This document shows, one piece after another, positions 31,802-38,916 of a stretch of 64,000 bases of DNA. Below the pieces are notes generated by a model. That model did no database searches. It was not told the DNA's origin and was given only the letters and a program-made list of their open reading frames with translations. Positions within the stretch are counted from its first letter, which is position 1. Each line of letters begins with the position of its first letter. Both the position numbers and the translations under genes were made by a program. This DNA comes from Burkholderiaceae bacterium (GTDB lineage: Bacteria; Pseudomonadota; Gammaproteobacteria; Burkholderiales; Burkholderiaceae_C). Location of the stretch: NCBI GenBank assembly GCA_024235955.1, contig JACKLJ010000001.1, forward strand, positions 124,001 to 188,000, given 5' to 3'.

Positions 31802-32779
31802 TCAGTGCGGGCGCGCCAAGGCCCGCTCGCGCACGGCCTCGAAATCGGCCGGCGCCGGGTGCAGGTCGAGCCGGCAACCTGCCTTGAGCAACTGGCTCGG
31901 CGTGTCGTGCCCTATCAGCACCGGCAGCAGGCGGGAGGCACTCAGCAGCGCCTCCAGATCCACGCCGGTGTCGTAACCCATCAGCGCCAGCGCGTGCACG
32001 ATCTCCTCGGTGCAGACGTTGCCGCTGGCGCCGGGCGCGTAGGGGCAGCCGCCCAGGCCGCCGAGCGAGGCGTCGAAGCGGTCGGCCCCGGCGTCGATGG
32101 CGGCCAGCACGTTGGCCAGGCCCATGCCGCGCGTGTTGTGGAAGTGCAGGGTCAGCTCGGTGCCGGGCCAGCGCTCGCGCGCTGCGCGGGTGACGCGCCC
32201 CACCTGCGTAGGAAAGGCCATGCCGGTGGTGTCGCAAAGGGTCAGCCCCTGCACGCCCAGATCGACGAAGCGCTGCGCCCAAGCGGCCGTCTCGGCCTCG
32301 TCCACGTCGCCCTCCATCGGGCAGCCGAACACGCAGGAGAGCGACACGTTCACCGGCACGCCGGCCTGCTGGGCCGTGCGCACCACCTGGGCCAGCGCGT
32401 CGAAGGACTGCTCGCGCGTCATGCGCAGGTTGGCCAGGTTGTGCGTGGCGCTGGCCGACATCACCAGGTTCAGCTCGTCGGTGCGCGATTCGATGGCGCG
32501 TTCGGCGCCGCGCACGTTGGGCACCAGCGCGGTGTAGACCACACCGGGCGCGCGCCTGATCTCGCGCATCACGATCTCGGCATCGCGCAGCGCCGGAATT
32601 GCCTTGGGCGAGGTGAACGAGGTGACCTCGATCTTCGCCACGCCGGTGGCCGAGAGCTGGTCGACCAGCGCGATCTTGTCCTCGGTGGGGACGAACTGCG
32701 CCTCCATCTGCAGGCCGTCGCGCGTGCCCACTTCCTGGATGTGGATGCGGCGGCCGCCGCCCTGCCAGACGTTGTTCAC
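31802..32779 (-). CDS. Hydroxymethylglutaryl-CoA lyase family protein
   Basis: A 325-residue TIM-barrel lyase of the HMGL-like family. HIQEVGTRDGLQMEAQFVPT carries the catalytic Arg-Asp; LHFHNTRGMGLANVLAAI has the metal-binding HxH; and the lyase signature GLGGCPYAPGASGNVCTE contains the active-site cysteine. It cleaves HMG-CoA or a related 3-hydroxyacyl-CoA to acetyl-CoA and a keto acid. The start is GTG 32779, overlapping the preceding CoA-transferase stop as GTGA. The coupled CoA-transferase suggests an acid is first activated to its CoA ester. Confidence 0.9.
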   Translation of the reverse strand: MNNVWQGGGRRIHIQEVGTRDGLQMEAQFVPTEDKIALVDQLSATGVAKIEVTSFTSPKAIPALRDAEIVMREIRRAPGVVYTALVPNVRGAERAIESRTDELNLVMSASATHNLANLRMTREQSFDALAQVVRTAQQAGVPVNVSLSCVFGCPMEGDVDEAETAAWAQRFVDLGVQGLTLCDTTGMAFPTQVGRVTRAARERWPGTELTLHFHNTRGMGLANVLAAIDAGADRFDASLGGLGGCPYAPGASGNVCTEEIVHALALMGYDTGVDLEALLSASRLLPVLIGHDTPSQLLKAGCRLDLHPAPADFEAVRERALARPH

Positions 32780-33981
32780 TGGATGATCTCCTTCGCCCGC
32801 AGCGTGGCGATGTCGGCCTCGGAAAGGCCCATGCCGCGCAGCACGGCCTCGGTGTCGTCGCCCACGTGCGGGGCGCTGGCGCGCACCGTGCCCGGTGTGA
32901 CGGAGAGCTTGGGCACGATGCCCGGCACATCCACCGTGTAGCCGTCGCGCGTGGGCTGCTGCAGGATCATGTCGCGCGCCCGGTAGTGCGGGTCTTCGGC
33001 AATGTCTTTGGCGGTGTAGACCTTGCCGGCCGGCACGCGCGCGGCGGACAGCGCATCGAGCGTGGCCTGCACGGTGCGCTGCTGCGTCCAGGCGCCGATG
33101 GCGGCGTCGATCTCGGCCACGCGCGCCACGCGGCCGGCGTTGTCGGCCAGATCGGCCGCCTCGCCCAGGTCGTTGCGGCCGATGGTGCCCATCAGGCGCT
33201 TGAAGATGCTGTCGCCGTTGCCGGCCACCAGCACCCAGCCGTCCTGGCAGAGGTAGGCGTTGGAAGGGGCGATGCCCGGCAGCGCGCTGCCCGCGGCCTC
33301 GCGCACCGCGCCGAAGGCGCTGTACTCGGGCAGCAGGCTCTCCATCACGTTGAACACGGCCTCGTGCAGCGCCACGTCGATCACCTGGCCGGCACCGCCG
33401 TGCACCCTGCGGTGGTACAGCGCCGTCAGGATGCCGATCACCGCGTGCAGCGCCGCCAGCGTGTCGCCAATGGACACACCCACGCGCACCGGCACGCGCC
33501 CCGGCTCGGCCGTGAGGTGGCGCAGGCCGCCCATGGCCTCGCCGATCACCCCAAAGCCCGGCAGGTCGCGGTACGGCCCGGTCTGCCCGTAGCCGGAGAT
33601 GCGGGCGATGATCAGCCCCGGGTTGAGGCGGTGCAGCTCTTCGGGCGACATGCCCCAGCCTTCCAGCGTGCCGGGGCGGAAGTTCTCGATCAGCACGTCG
33701 GCCTCGGCGATCAGGCGGCGCGCCAGATCCTGGCCTTCCTTTTGCCGCAGGTCGATCGCCACCGACTGCTTGTTGCGCGACTGCACCTGCCACCAGACCG
33801 AGGTGCCGTTCTTCAGCAGCCGCCAGTTGCGCAGCGGATCACCCGCGCCGGGCGGCTCGATCTTGATCACCTCGGCGCCAAACTCGCCCAGCGTCTTGCC
33901 GCAGAACGGGCCGGCAATCAGCTGGCCCATCTCGATCACGCGCAGGCCGGCCAGCGCGGCGGCGGTCTGGGGCTGGGTCAC
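32776..33981 (-). CDS. CaiB/BaiF family (class III) CoA-transferase
   Basis: A 401-residue enzyme. GLRVIEMGQLIAGPFCGKTL, GAEVIKIEPPGAGDPLRNW and SVWWQVQSRNKQSVAIDL are class III CoA-transferase signatures, and the catalytic aspartate is in ADVLIENFRPGTLEGWG or the adjacent D/E. Such enzymes move CoA from succinyl-CoA or acetyl-CoA to a carboxylic acid. The start is GTG 33981 with AGGAGA about 9 nt upstream. It is coupled to the HMGL-type lyase and divergent from a LysR regulator. Likely substrates are branched C5-C6 dicarboxylic or hydroxy acids, by inference only. Confidence 0.9.
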   Translation of the reverse strand: MTQPQTAAALAGLRVIEMGQLIAGPFCGKTLGEFGAEVIKIEPPGAGDPLRNWRLLKNGTSVWWQVQSRNKQSVAIDLRQKEGQDLARRLIAEADVLIENFRPGTLEGWGMSPEELHRLNPGLIIARISGYGQTGPYRDLPGFGVIGEAMGGLRHLTAEPGRVPVRVGVSIGDTLAALHAVIGILTALYHRRVHGGAGQVIDVALHEAVFNVMESLLPEYSAFGAVREAAGSALPGIAPSNAYLCQDGWVLVAGNGDSIFKRLMGTIGRNDLGEAADLADNAGRVARVAEIDAAIGAWTQQRTVQATLDALSAARVPAGKVYTAKDIAEDPHYRARDMILQQPTRDGYTVDVPGIVPKLSVTPGTVRASAPHVGDDTEAVLRGMGLSEADIATLRAKEIIQ

Positions 33982-34116
33982 GGGTCGGTCTCCTCTTGGG
34001 TGTTGGCCATCGCCTGGCGGCATGGCCTGGGGTGGCGCCGGATGATGCGCCCGGCCGCCACCTACGGCAAAGCGCTGATGCGGCACGCTGCCATCGCGTT
34101 TCGGCATGGCTGGCGC

Positions 34117-34122
34117 TACGAT
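34117..34122 (+). promoter_or_regulatory. Candidate -10 hexamer of the lysR gene
   Basis: TACGAT ends 6 nt before the ATG at 34129, in the 147-bp divergent region shared with the CoA-transferase gene. Confidence 0.4.
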
Positions 34123-34128
34123 GGCGCC

Positions 34129-35064
34129 ATGAAGCTCGACCCCGTCTCGCTGCGCCTGTTCGTCGCCGTCATGGAGACCGGCGCCATCGCCCGCGCGGCC
34201 GAGCGCGAGCACATCGCCCCCTCCGCCGCCAGCCGCCGCCTGGCGGAGCTGGAGGCGCGCCTCAAGGTCGGCCTGTTCGAGCGCAGCAACCGCGGCATCG
34301 AGCCCACCCACGCCGCCTACGCGCTGCTGCACCTGGCGCGCGGCGTGCTGAACGATCTGGACGGCATCGCCGCGCAGATGCGCGACTTTGGCGCCGGCCT
34401 GCGCGGGCAGGTGCGGCTGGCGGCCAACATCTCGGCCATCACGCAGTTCCTGCCCGACGACCTGGCGCGCTTTCTGGTGCAGCACCCGCAGGTCGACGTG
34501 CGGCTGCAGGAGCTCATCAGCAGCGCCGTGGCCCGCGCCGTGGCCGAGAACGCAGCCGACATCGGCATTCTCAGCGCCGAGCACCACGGCGGCGATCTGG
34601 CCGCGCGCCTCACGCTGCTGCCCTACCGCGAGGACGAGCTGGTGCTGGTGGTGCCCGCCGGCCACGCGCTGGCGCGGCGCCGGCAGGTGCGCCTGGCCGA
34701 TGCGCTGGGGCACGATCTGATCGGCATGCACCCCGGCAGCGCCATCCACCAGCTGCTGCAGCGCGGCGCCGCCGACGCCGGGCAGCCGCTGCGCCTGCGC
34801 ATGCAGGTCACCGGCTACGACGCGCTGTGCCTCATGGTGGCCGCCGGCCTGGGCGTGGGCGTGATGCCGCGCGTCAGCGCCGCGCTGTACCGCCAGCAGC
34901 TGGCCATCCGCACCATCGCACTCGATGAACCCTGGGCCCGGCGGCGGCTGGCTCTGTGCGTGCGCTCCATCGCCGCGCTGCCGCCGGTGGCGCGCGAGCT
35001 GGTCGAACACCTGCAGGGCGGGCAAGGCCAGAATTCAGAACCAAATCAGCCTCCGGACCAGTAA
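34129..35064 (+). CDS. LysR-family transcriptional regulator
   Basis: A 311-residue regulator. The winged helix-turn-helix is at residues 1-60 (LRLFVAVMETGAIARAAERE, then APSAASRRLAELEARLKVGLF), followed by the periplasmic-binding-like effector domain. It is divergent from the CaiB-HMGL pair and is the likely regulator of that pair. The stop codon and the last ten residues (NSEPNQPPDQ) are encoded by the adjoining repeat A copy, so the original C-terminus was probably different. Confidence 0.92.
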   Translation: MKLDPVSLRLFVAVMETGAIARAAEREHIAPSAASRRLAELEARLKVGLFERSNRGIEPTHAAYALLHLARGVLNDLDGIAAQMRDFGAGLRGQVRLAANISAITQFLPDDLARFLVQHPQVDVRLQELISSAVARAVAENAADIGILSAEHHGGDLAARLTLLPYREDELVLVVPAGHALARRRQVRLADALGHDLIGMHPGSAIHQLLQRGAADAGQPLRLRMQVTGYDALCLMVAAGLGVGVMPRVSAALYRQQLAIRTIALDEPWARRRLALCVRSIAALPPVARELVEHLQGGQGQNSEPNQPPDQ

Positions 35065-35094
35065 TGACGGGCGCAGGCAGCTATCAAAATAAAA
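35040..35094 (-). repeat. Repeat A, copy 10 (supplies the lysR stop)
   Basis: Reverse-oriented copy, ACCAAATCAGCCTCCGGACC, then TGACGGGCGCAGGCAGCTAT. The lysR reading frame runs into it and ends at its TAA. Confidence 0.8.
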
Positions 35095-35188
35095 GTGATC
35101 GGGCGCCGCCCGGCAGCCGCCCCATGTTTGTGCAACAGTACGCGCTTCGCCCCTTTTGGCCCTCTGGCTGACGCCACGCCCCTCCGCC

Positions 35189-36136
35189 ATGAACCTGCTC
35201 TTCGTCGCCGATCCGCTGGAATCCTTCAAGACCTACAAGGACACCACCTACACCATGATGCGCGAAGCCGCGCGGCGCGGCCACGCCATCGCCGCCTGCG
35301 AGCCGCACGATCTGCGCTGGCAGACCGGCCGGCCCGTGGCGGCGCGCGTGCGGCCCATCCACCTCACGGGCCAGCAAGACGACTGGTTCACCGAAGAGCC
35401 GGCGCGCGAAGCCGCGCTGAAGGACTTCGACGCCGTGCTCATGCGCAAGGACCCGCCCTTCGACGCCGAATACCTCTACGCCACCCACCTGCTGCAGCAG
35501 GCCGAGCGCGACGGCGCCCGCGTCTTCAACAGCCCGCAGGCGCTGCGCGACCACCCGGAAAAGCTGGCCATCATGGAATGGCCGCAGTTCATCGGCCCCA
35601 CACTGGTCACGCGCGACGCGCAGGCCATCCGCGCCTTCCACGCCGAGCACCGCGACGTCATCCTCAAGCCGCTCGACGGCATGGGCGGCATGGGCATCTT
35701 CCGTGTGAAGGACGACGCGCTCAACCTCGGCAGCATCATCGAAACGCTGAACCAGAACGGCGCCACCAGCGTGATGGTGCAGAAGTTCCTGCCCGAGATC
35801 GCCGCTGGCGACAAGCGCGTGCTCATCATCGGCGGCGAGCCCGTGCCCTACTGCCTGGCGCGCATCCCCCAGGGCGGTGAAGTGCGCGGCAACCTGGCCG
35901 CCGGCGGCAAGGGCGTGGCCCAACCGCTGACCGATGCCGACCGCGCCACCGCCACCGCTATAGGCAAAGTGCTCGCCCCCCGCGGCCTGCTGCTCATCGG
36001 TCTGGACATCATCGGCACCAGGGTGACGGAGATCAACGTCACCAGCCCCACCTGCTTCCGCGAGATCCTGGATCAGACGGGGTGCGACGTGCCGGGGATT
36101 TTTGTGGATGCGTTGGAGAGGGCGGTGGGCGGGTAA
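35189..36136 (+). CDS. gshB: Glutathione synthetase
   Basis: A 315-residue ATP-grasp ligase that adds glycine to gamma-glutamylcysteine. MNLLFVADPLESFKTYKDTT is the family N-terminus. The ATP-binding stretch VILKPLDGMGGMGIFRV, the segment AAGDKRVLIIGGEPVPYCLA and the C-terminal TEINVTSPTCFREI are intact. The start ATG 35189 removes an 11-residue extension. Only repeat A and about 100 bp separate it from lysR. gshA lies 8 kb upstream on the same strand. Confidence 0.96.
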   Translation: MNLLFVADPLESFKTYKDTTYTMMREAARRGHAIAACEPHDLRWQTGRPVAARVRPIHLTGQQDDWFTEEPAREAALKDFDAVLMRKDPPFDAEYLYATHLLQQAERDGARVFNSPQALRDHPEKLAIMEWPQFIGPTLVTRDAQAIRAFHAEHRDVILKPLDGMGGMGIFRVKDDALNLGSIIETLNQNGATSVMVQKFLPEIAAGDKRVLIIGGEPVPYCLARIPQGGEVRGNLAAGGKGVAQPLTDADRATATAIGKVLAPRGLLLIGLDIIGTRVTEINVTSPTCFREILDQTGCDVPGIFVDALERAVGG

Positions 36137-36326
36137 TTGGCAGCAGAGCCGGTAATGCAGCGCGTCGAATGTCGATTCAAGGCTGGCTGGAGTCGTTGAA
36201 GAGCCAAGCCTTCGAACTGCAAAAGCGTTCAATACCTGGTATTCAGTGGTCGGATTCAGTGCGACTCAATTCGACGTTCTTGAGGTCACTGGGGACTTTT
36301 TCCCGGCCTCCATGCTGAGTGGTTTT
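36137..36326. other. AT-richer left edge of an accessory islet
   Basis: From just after gshB the base composition falls. A 49-codon open frame from ATG 36170 (MSIQGWLESLKSQAFELQKR onward) is present, but I recognise nothing in it and do not call it. The other strand carries the end of the accessory gene at 36327. Confidence 0.4.
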
Positions 36327-37559
36327 TTAGGCTTCGATGAACCAGTTAAAGCTTGGAGCCTCAAGCCATGACGCTGGAACCGATACCCAGTTGATCAAAA
36401 TGTCCTTTGGGTCGGTTAAAAGACTTCCAGTTGTGTCGTCCCATTCGAAGTGAGTGGGATGCAAGTGCCCTGCACCACTGAATACAAGCAATGCACCAAA
36501 CATGTAGTCAGTCCACGCGCCCGCTGGTCCAATCCGCATGCGCACGAACACTTCAAGAGTGCGCGCACTACGAAAAAACTCCGGCTTGGCTTGATGATCG
36601 GCCTCCAAAAGATCGGCGAGGGTCAACTGGCCCAATGGTTTGTCAGCAAACACGTTGTGCCCAGCATACGTTTGTCCCTCGCACAGTGCGACCACAATAT
36701 TCGACAGCCCACCATCGTCTGCAAAAGTGATCTCTACCTGAGTTTCGACGTACCGGTAGAACCACTGTTCGCCATGGATGTACGTTGGCGTTCCTAAAAA
36801 ATCTTCGACGCGCTTTTTTGGCACTCCTGGCACGATGTGCTGAAGCAGGTTTGTCGGTGTCTTTGAGCGCTGTGCGGTTAGTTCCACACCTTCCGGACCT
36901 ACCAAATCTCCGCGGAGTGCGGCAATGCGCTCTCGTGTCATTGCTTCGCTTGTTGTGTGTTCCAGAAGTGGTTGCATCGAACCACCTTCGACCACCAACC
37001 CGGCTCGCCTAGATTCTTCGGCACGGTACGCTAGCCAAAGACTTTGGGAGTGATGTAAAGAAGCAGCGCTTTCACCGGGCAGCCGCTGCGTAAGTTCAAG
37101 CACAACGGCGGTGAGTTCGTCGTCAGCTTCCCTCGCTGCTCTCGCGGCGAGCGCGTTCAACTCTAATTGAGTGAGCTCGGCCCGCTCAGCTTTCGCGTTG
37201 CTCGGTAGCTGCATTGAGCGATATTCAATACGTTCGACGTCGGCGACCAGTCTCCTGGCAACTGCGTTATAGCGGTTCGCCAAATTCATCGCTGCATCTG
37301 CCTCTTGGCCGAGCATCTCTGAGCGAAGCTTGTTCAAGCTATCTATGGTTGTGCCATTGCTCTGAAGTTTCGCTTGTAAATCCACCAGCTTGGTGTACTG
37401 ATCGATGGCTTCGTTTTCTGGTTGTTTTTCCAGCCGGCGTTTCAAAAGATACTCGCCGAAGCGGAATAGCCCGTATCCCAGCGGGAGGAGCACAGGCCAC
37501 CAGTTGCTGTTGATCGCAAGGTCTAACCACGGGATAGATAGCGATGTGCGCTCGGCCAT
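36327..37559 (-). CDS. Accessory membrane-anchored protein with LprI/DUF1311-like segment
   Basis: A 410-residue protein, lower in GC than its neighbours. One N-terminal membrane helix (NWWPVLLPLGYGLFRFG) is followed by a helical, probably coiled-coil region (residues 40-120). Residues about 130-225 resemble the lysozyme-inhibitor-like DUF1311/LprI pattern (ADDELTAVVLELTQRLPGES, SQSLWLAYRAEESRRAGLVV, MTRERIAALRGDL), though the usual cysteines are missing. The C-terminal third includes VPKKRVEDFLGTPTYIHGEQ and a beta-rich segment of unknown function. Codon use and location suggest horizontal acquisition. Confidence 0.6.
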   Translation of the reverse strand: MAERTSLSIPWLDLAINSNWWPVLLPLGYGLFRFGEYLLKRRLEKQPENEAIDQYTKLVDLQAKLQSNGTTIDSLNKLRSEMLGQEADAAMNLANRYNAVARRLVADVERIEYRSMQLPSNAKAERAELTQLELNALAARAAREADDELTAVVLELTQRLPGESAASLHHSQSLWLAYRAEESRRAGLVVEGGSMQPLLEHTTSEAMTRERIAALRGDLVGPEGVELTAQRSKTPTNLLQHIVPGVPKKRVEDFLGTPTYIHGEQWFYRYVETQVEITFADDGGLSNIVVALCEGQTYAGHNVFADKPLGQLTLADLLEADHQAKPEFFRSARTLEVFVRMRIGPAGAWTDYMFGALLVFSGAGHLHPTHFEWDDTTGSLLTDPKDILINWVSVPASWLEAPSFNWFIEA

Positions 37560-37632
37560 AGATCGGAAGATGTATATCTGTCAAAGCCAAAAACATAAAA
37601 ATCATAGTGGATCAACCACTTAGGCTTCCATC

Positions 37633-37715
37633 TGGCGGGGCGGACGGGACTCGAGCCCGTGCCCCCGGTGTTAAAGGTCAATATAGCTGATGACGTGTAA
37701 CTCCCTCATCGCCCC
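37633..37715 (-). tRNA. tRNA-like 3' end (degenerate or remnant, possible att site)
   Basis: On the minus strand the sequence ends ACGGG-CTCGAGT-CCCGT-CCGCCCC-G-CCA: a five-pair T-stem with a seven-base TUCGA-like loop, an acceptor strand, a discriminator G and encoded CCA. A matching 5' acceptor GGGGCG lies 83 nt upstream, with one mismatch to complete seven pairs. However, the D arm and anticodon arm do not fold, and no anticodon can be assigned. It is best read as a tRNA 3' fragment or decayed tRNA, of the kind left at an integration site. A functional tRNA is unlikely. Confidence 0.35.
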
Positions 37716-37978
37716 TAACTGAGCGTCCATTTGTGAAAGACCTCACCGGCTGCTCCACGCCGATTTCGGCAGCCTAGATATGACTTCGCCGCCTGCAGGC
37801 ATTGGACCCCGGTCGCAGTTGCCTGAACGTCCGCAACGTGGCGCAGAACGCACGCTCGTCGCGCGAGTTCAGCCAGCCGCACCCGCTGCGAAGGAGCCAT
37901 TTCGGCAAGAATCAGAACGTCAACAGGGCAGGCCAGATCCCTCATCGTCCAGGCTTGGTCTGTGTCTCTCCGGACAGG

Positions 37979-37984
37979 CATACT
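37979..37984 (+). promoter_or_regulatory. Candidate -10 hexamer of pssA
   Basis: CATACT ends 7 nt before the chosen pssA ATG at 37992. Confidence 0.3.
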
Positions 37985-37991
37985 GCCCCCC

Positions 37992-38618
37992 ATGACCTCG
38001 CCCCCCAAACCCAAGCCCTTCGCCATGATCCGCGAGTTCCATCTCGCGGACTGGTTCACGCTGGCCAATGCGGTGTGCGGCGTGGGGGCGATGTTCTCGA
38101 TCATCAGCTTCATCCAGAGTGGCGACACGCGCCATGCGCACTACGCGTGCGCGCTGGTGCTGGCGGCGCTGGTGTTCGACATCTTTGACGGGCGGGTGGC
38201 CCGCTGGCGGCAGAAATCGTCGCTGCTGGGGCGGGAGCTGGATTCGTTGGCGGATGTGATCTCGTTCGGCGTGGCGCCGGCGCTGATCGCCTACGGCGTG
38301 GGCATGCAGGGGCTGTGGGACCGCGTGGTGCTCGGCTACTTCGTGGCCTGCGGGGTGTCGCGGCTGGCGCGCTTCAACGTCACGGCCGATGCGCTGTCGG
38401 CCGGCTCCGGCAAGGTGGCGTACTTCGAGGGCACGCCGATCCCCACCTCCATCGTGTTGGTGGGTCTGCTGTGGGTGGCGGCCGGCACCGGCGCGGTGGG
38501 GCCTGCGCTGTGGGGCGGCGCCTGGCAGATCGCCGGCGGCACGCTGCACCCACTGGTGCTGCTGTTCGCGCTTTCGGGCTCGCTGATGATCAGCCGCATC
38601 CGCATTCCCAAGCTGTAG
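37992..38618 (+). CDS. pssA: CDP-diacylglycerol-serine O-phosphatidyltransferase
   Basis: A 208-residue integral membrane enzyme of the CDP-alcohol phosphatidyltransferase family, type II PssA. The metal-binding catalytic motif D-x2-D-G-x2-A-R-x8-G-x3-D-x3-D is present at residues 63-88 (DIFDGRVARWRQ to LGRELDSLAD). About six membrane helices are seen. It makes phosphatidylserine, the precursor of phosphatidylethanolamine. ATG 37992 was chosen over an in-frame start 10 codons upstream and ATG 38025 downstream; the true start may be either 37992 or 38025. psd is not adjacent. Confidence 0.93.
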   Translation: MTSPPKPKPFAMIREFHLADWFTLANAVCGVGAMFSIISFIQSGDTRHAHYACALVLAALVFDIFDGRVARWRQKSSLLGRELDSLADVISFGVAPALIAYGVGMQGLWDRVVLGYFVACGVSRLARFNVTADALSAGSGKVAYFEGTPIPTSIVLVGLLWVAAGTGAVGPALWGGAWQIAGGTLHPLVLLFALSGSLMISRIRIPKL

Positions 38619-38794
38619 GAACCTGTTCACGATCTCTGCAGGGCCGTGCCGACGCCCTTTCAGGCGGTCTGCGGCGTTGCAAAGCCTCGCCGGGCCCCAA
38701 GAGCGCTTTGGTGTGGCCCGTCTGCGTTTTGCGCCTTGCAGCCCATCCTGAAATGACGCCGGCCCGGCTCCCGCCAGGATCACGAACAGGTTCC
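38619..38794. repeat. 176-bp imperfect palindromic element with terminal inverted repeats
   Basis: The left end GGAACCTGTTCACGATCT starts at the base after the pssA stop. The right end, read inverted, is GGAACCTGTTCGTGATCC, 15 of 18 positions matching. An inner pair, CGCCCTTTCAGG and CCTGAAATGACG, continues the symmetry. No open reading frame is inside. It resembles a miniature inverted-repeat element. Confidence 0.65.
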
Positions 38795-38916
38795 AGGACT
38801 CAGCGCTTGGCGCCGGGGCGCCGGGCACATAATGTGCTTTCACCGCTGCAGTGTCGCGTGGGCGCTCAGGTTGCCCGCGTGGATTGCGAGTTCACAGGCA
38901 GACAAGGACGGCCAGC
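38795..38916. other. Upstream region of the URC1-like gene
   Basis: Between the palindromic element and ATG 38917. CATAATGTGC near 38828 could be a -10, giving a leader of about 80 nt, and AAGGA 9-10 nt before the ATG is a ribosome-binding site. Confidence 0.4.

Larger units (their letters stand above)
37560..37991. other. Gap between the accessory gene and pssA
   Basis: This 432-bp stretch holds the tRNA-3'-end-like sequence (37633-37715) and a minus-strand 76-codon open frame (37945 to 37715), beginning MRDLACPVDVLILAEMAPSQ. That frame contains four cysteines and matches nothing I know. GC returns to the genome norm at about 37700. It looks like the right junction of the islet. Confidence 0.45.

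Noticed and set aside
36170..36319. 49-codon plus-strand frame after gshB
   Set aside because: Short, in AT-richer sequence, and with no homology or ribosome-binding site that I can see.
37715..37945. 76-codon minus-strand open frame beginning MRDLACPVDVLILAEM
   Set aside because: No recognised family and no ribosome-binding site, and it ends at the tRNA-like sequence. Possible remnant, not called as a gene.
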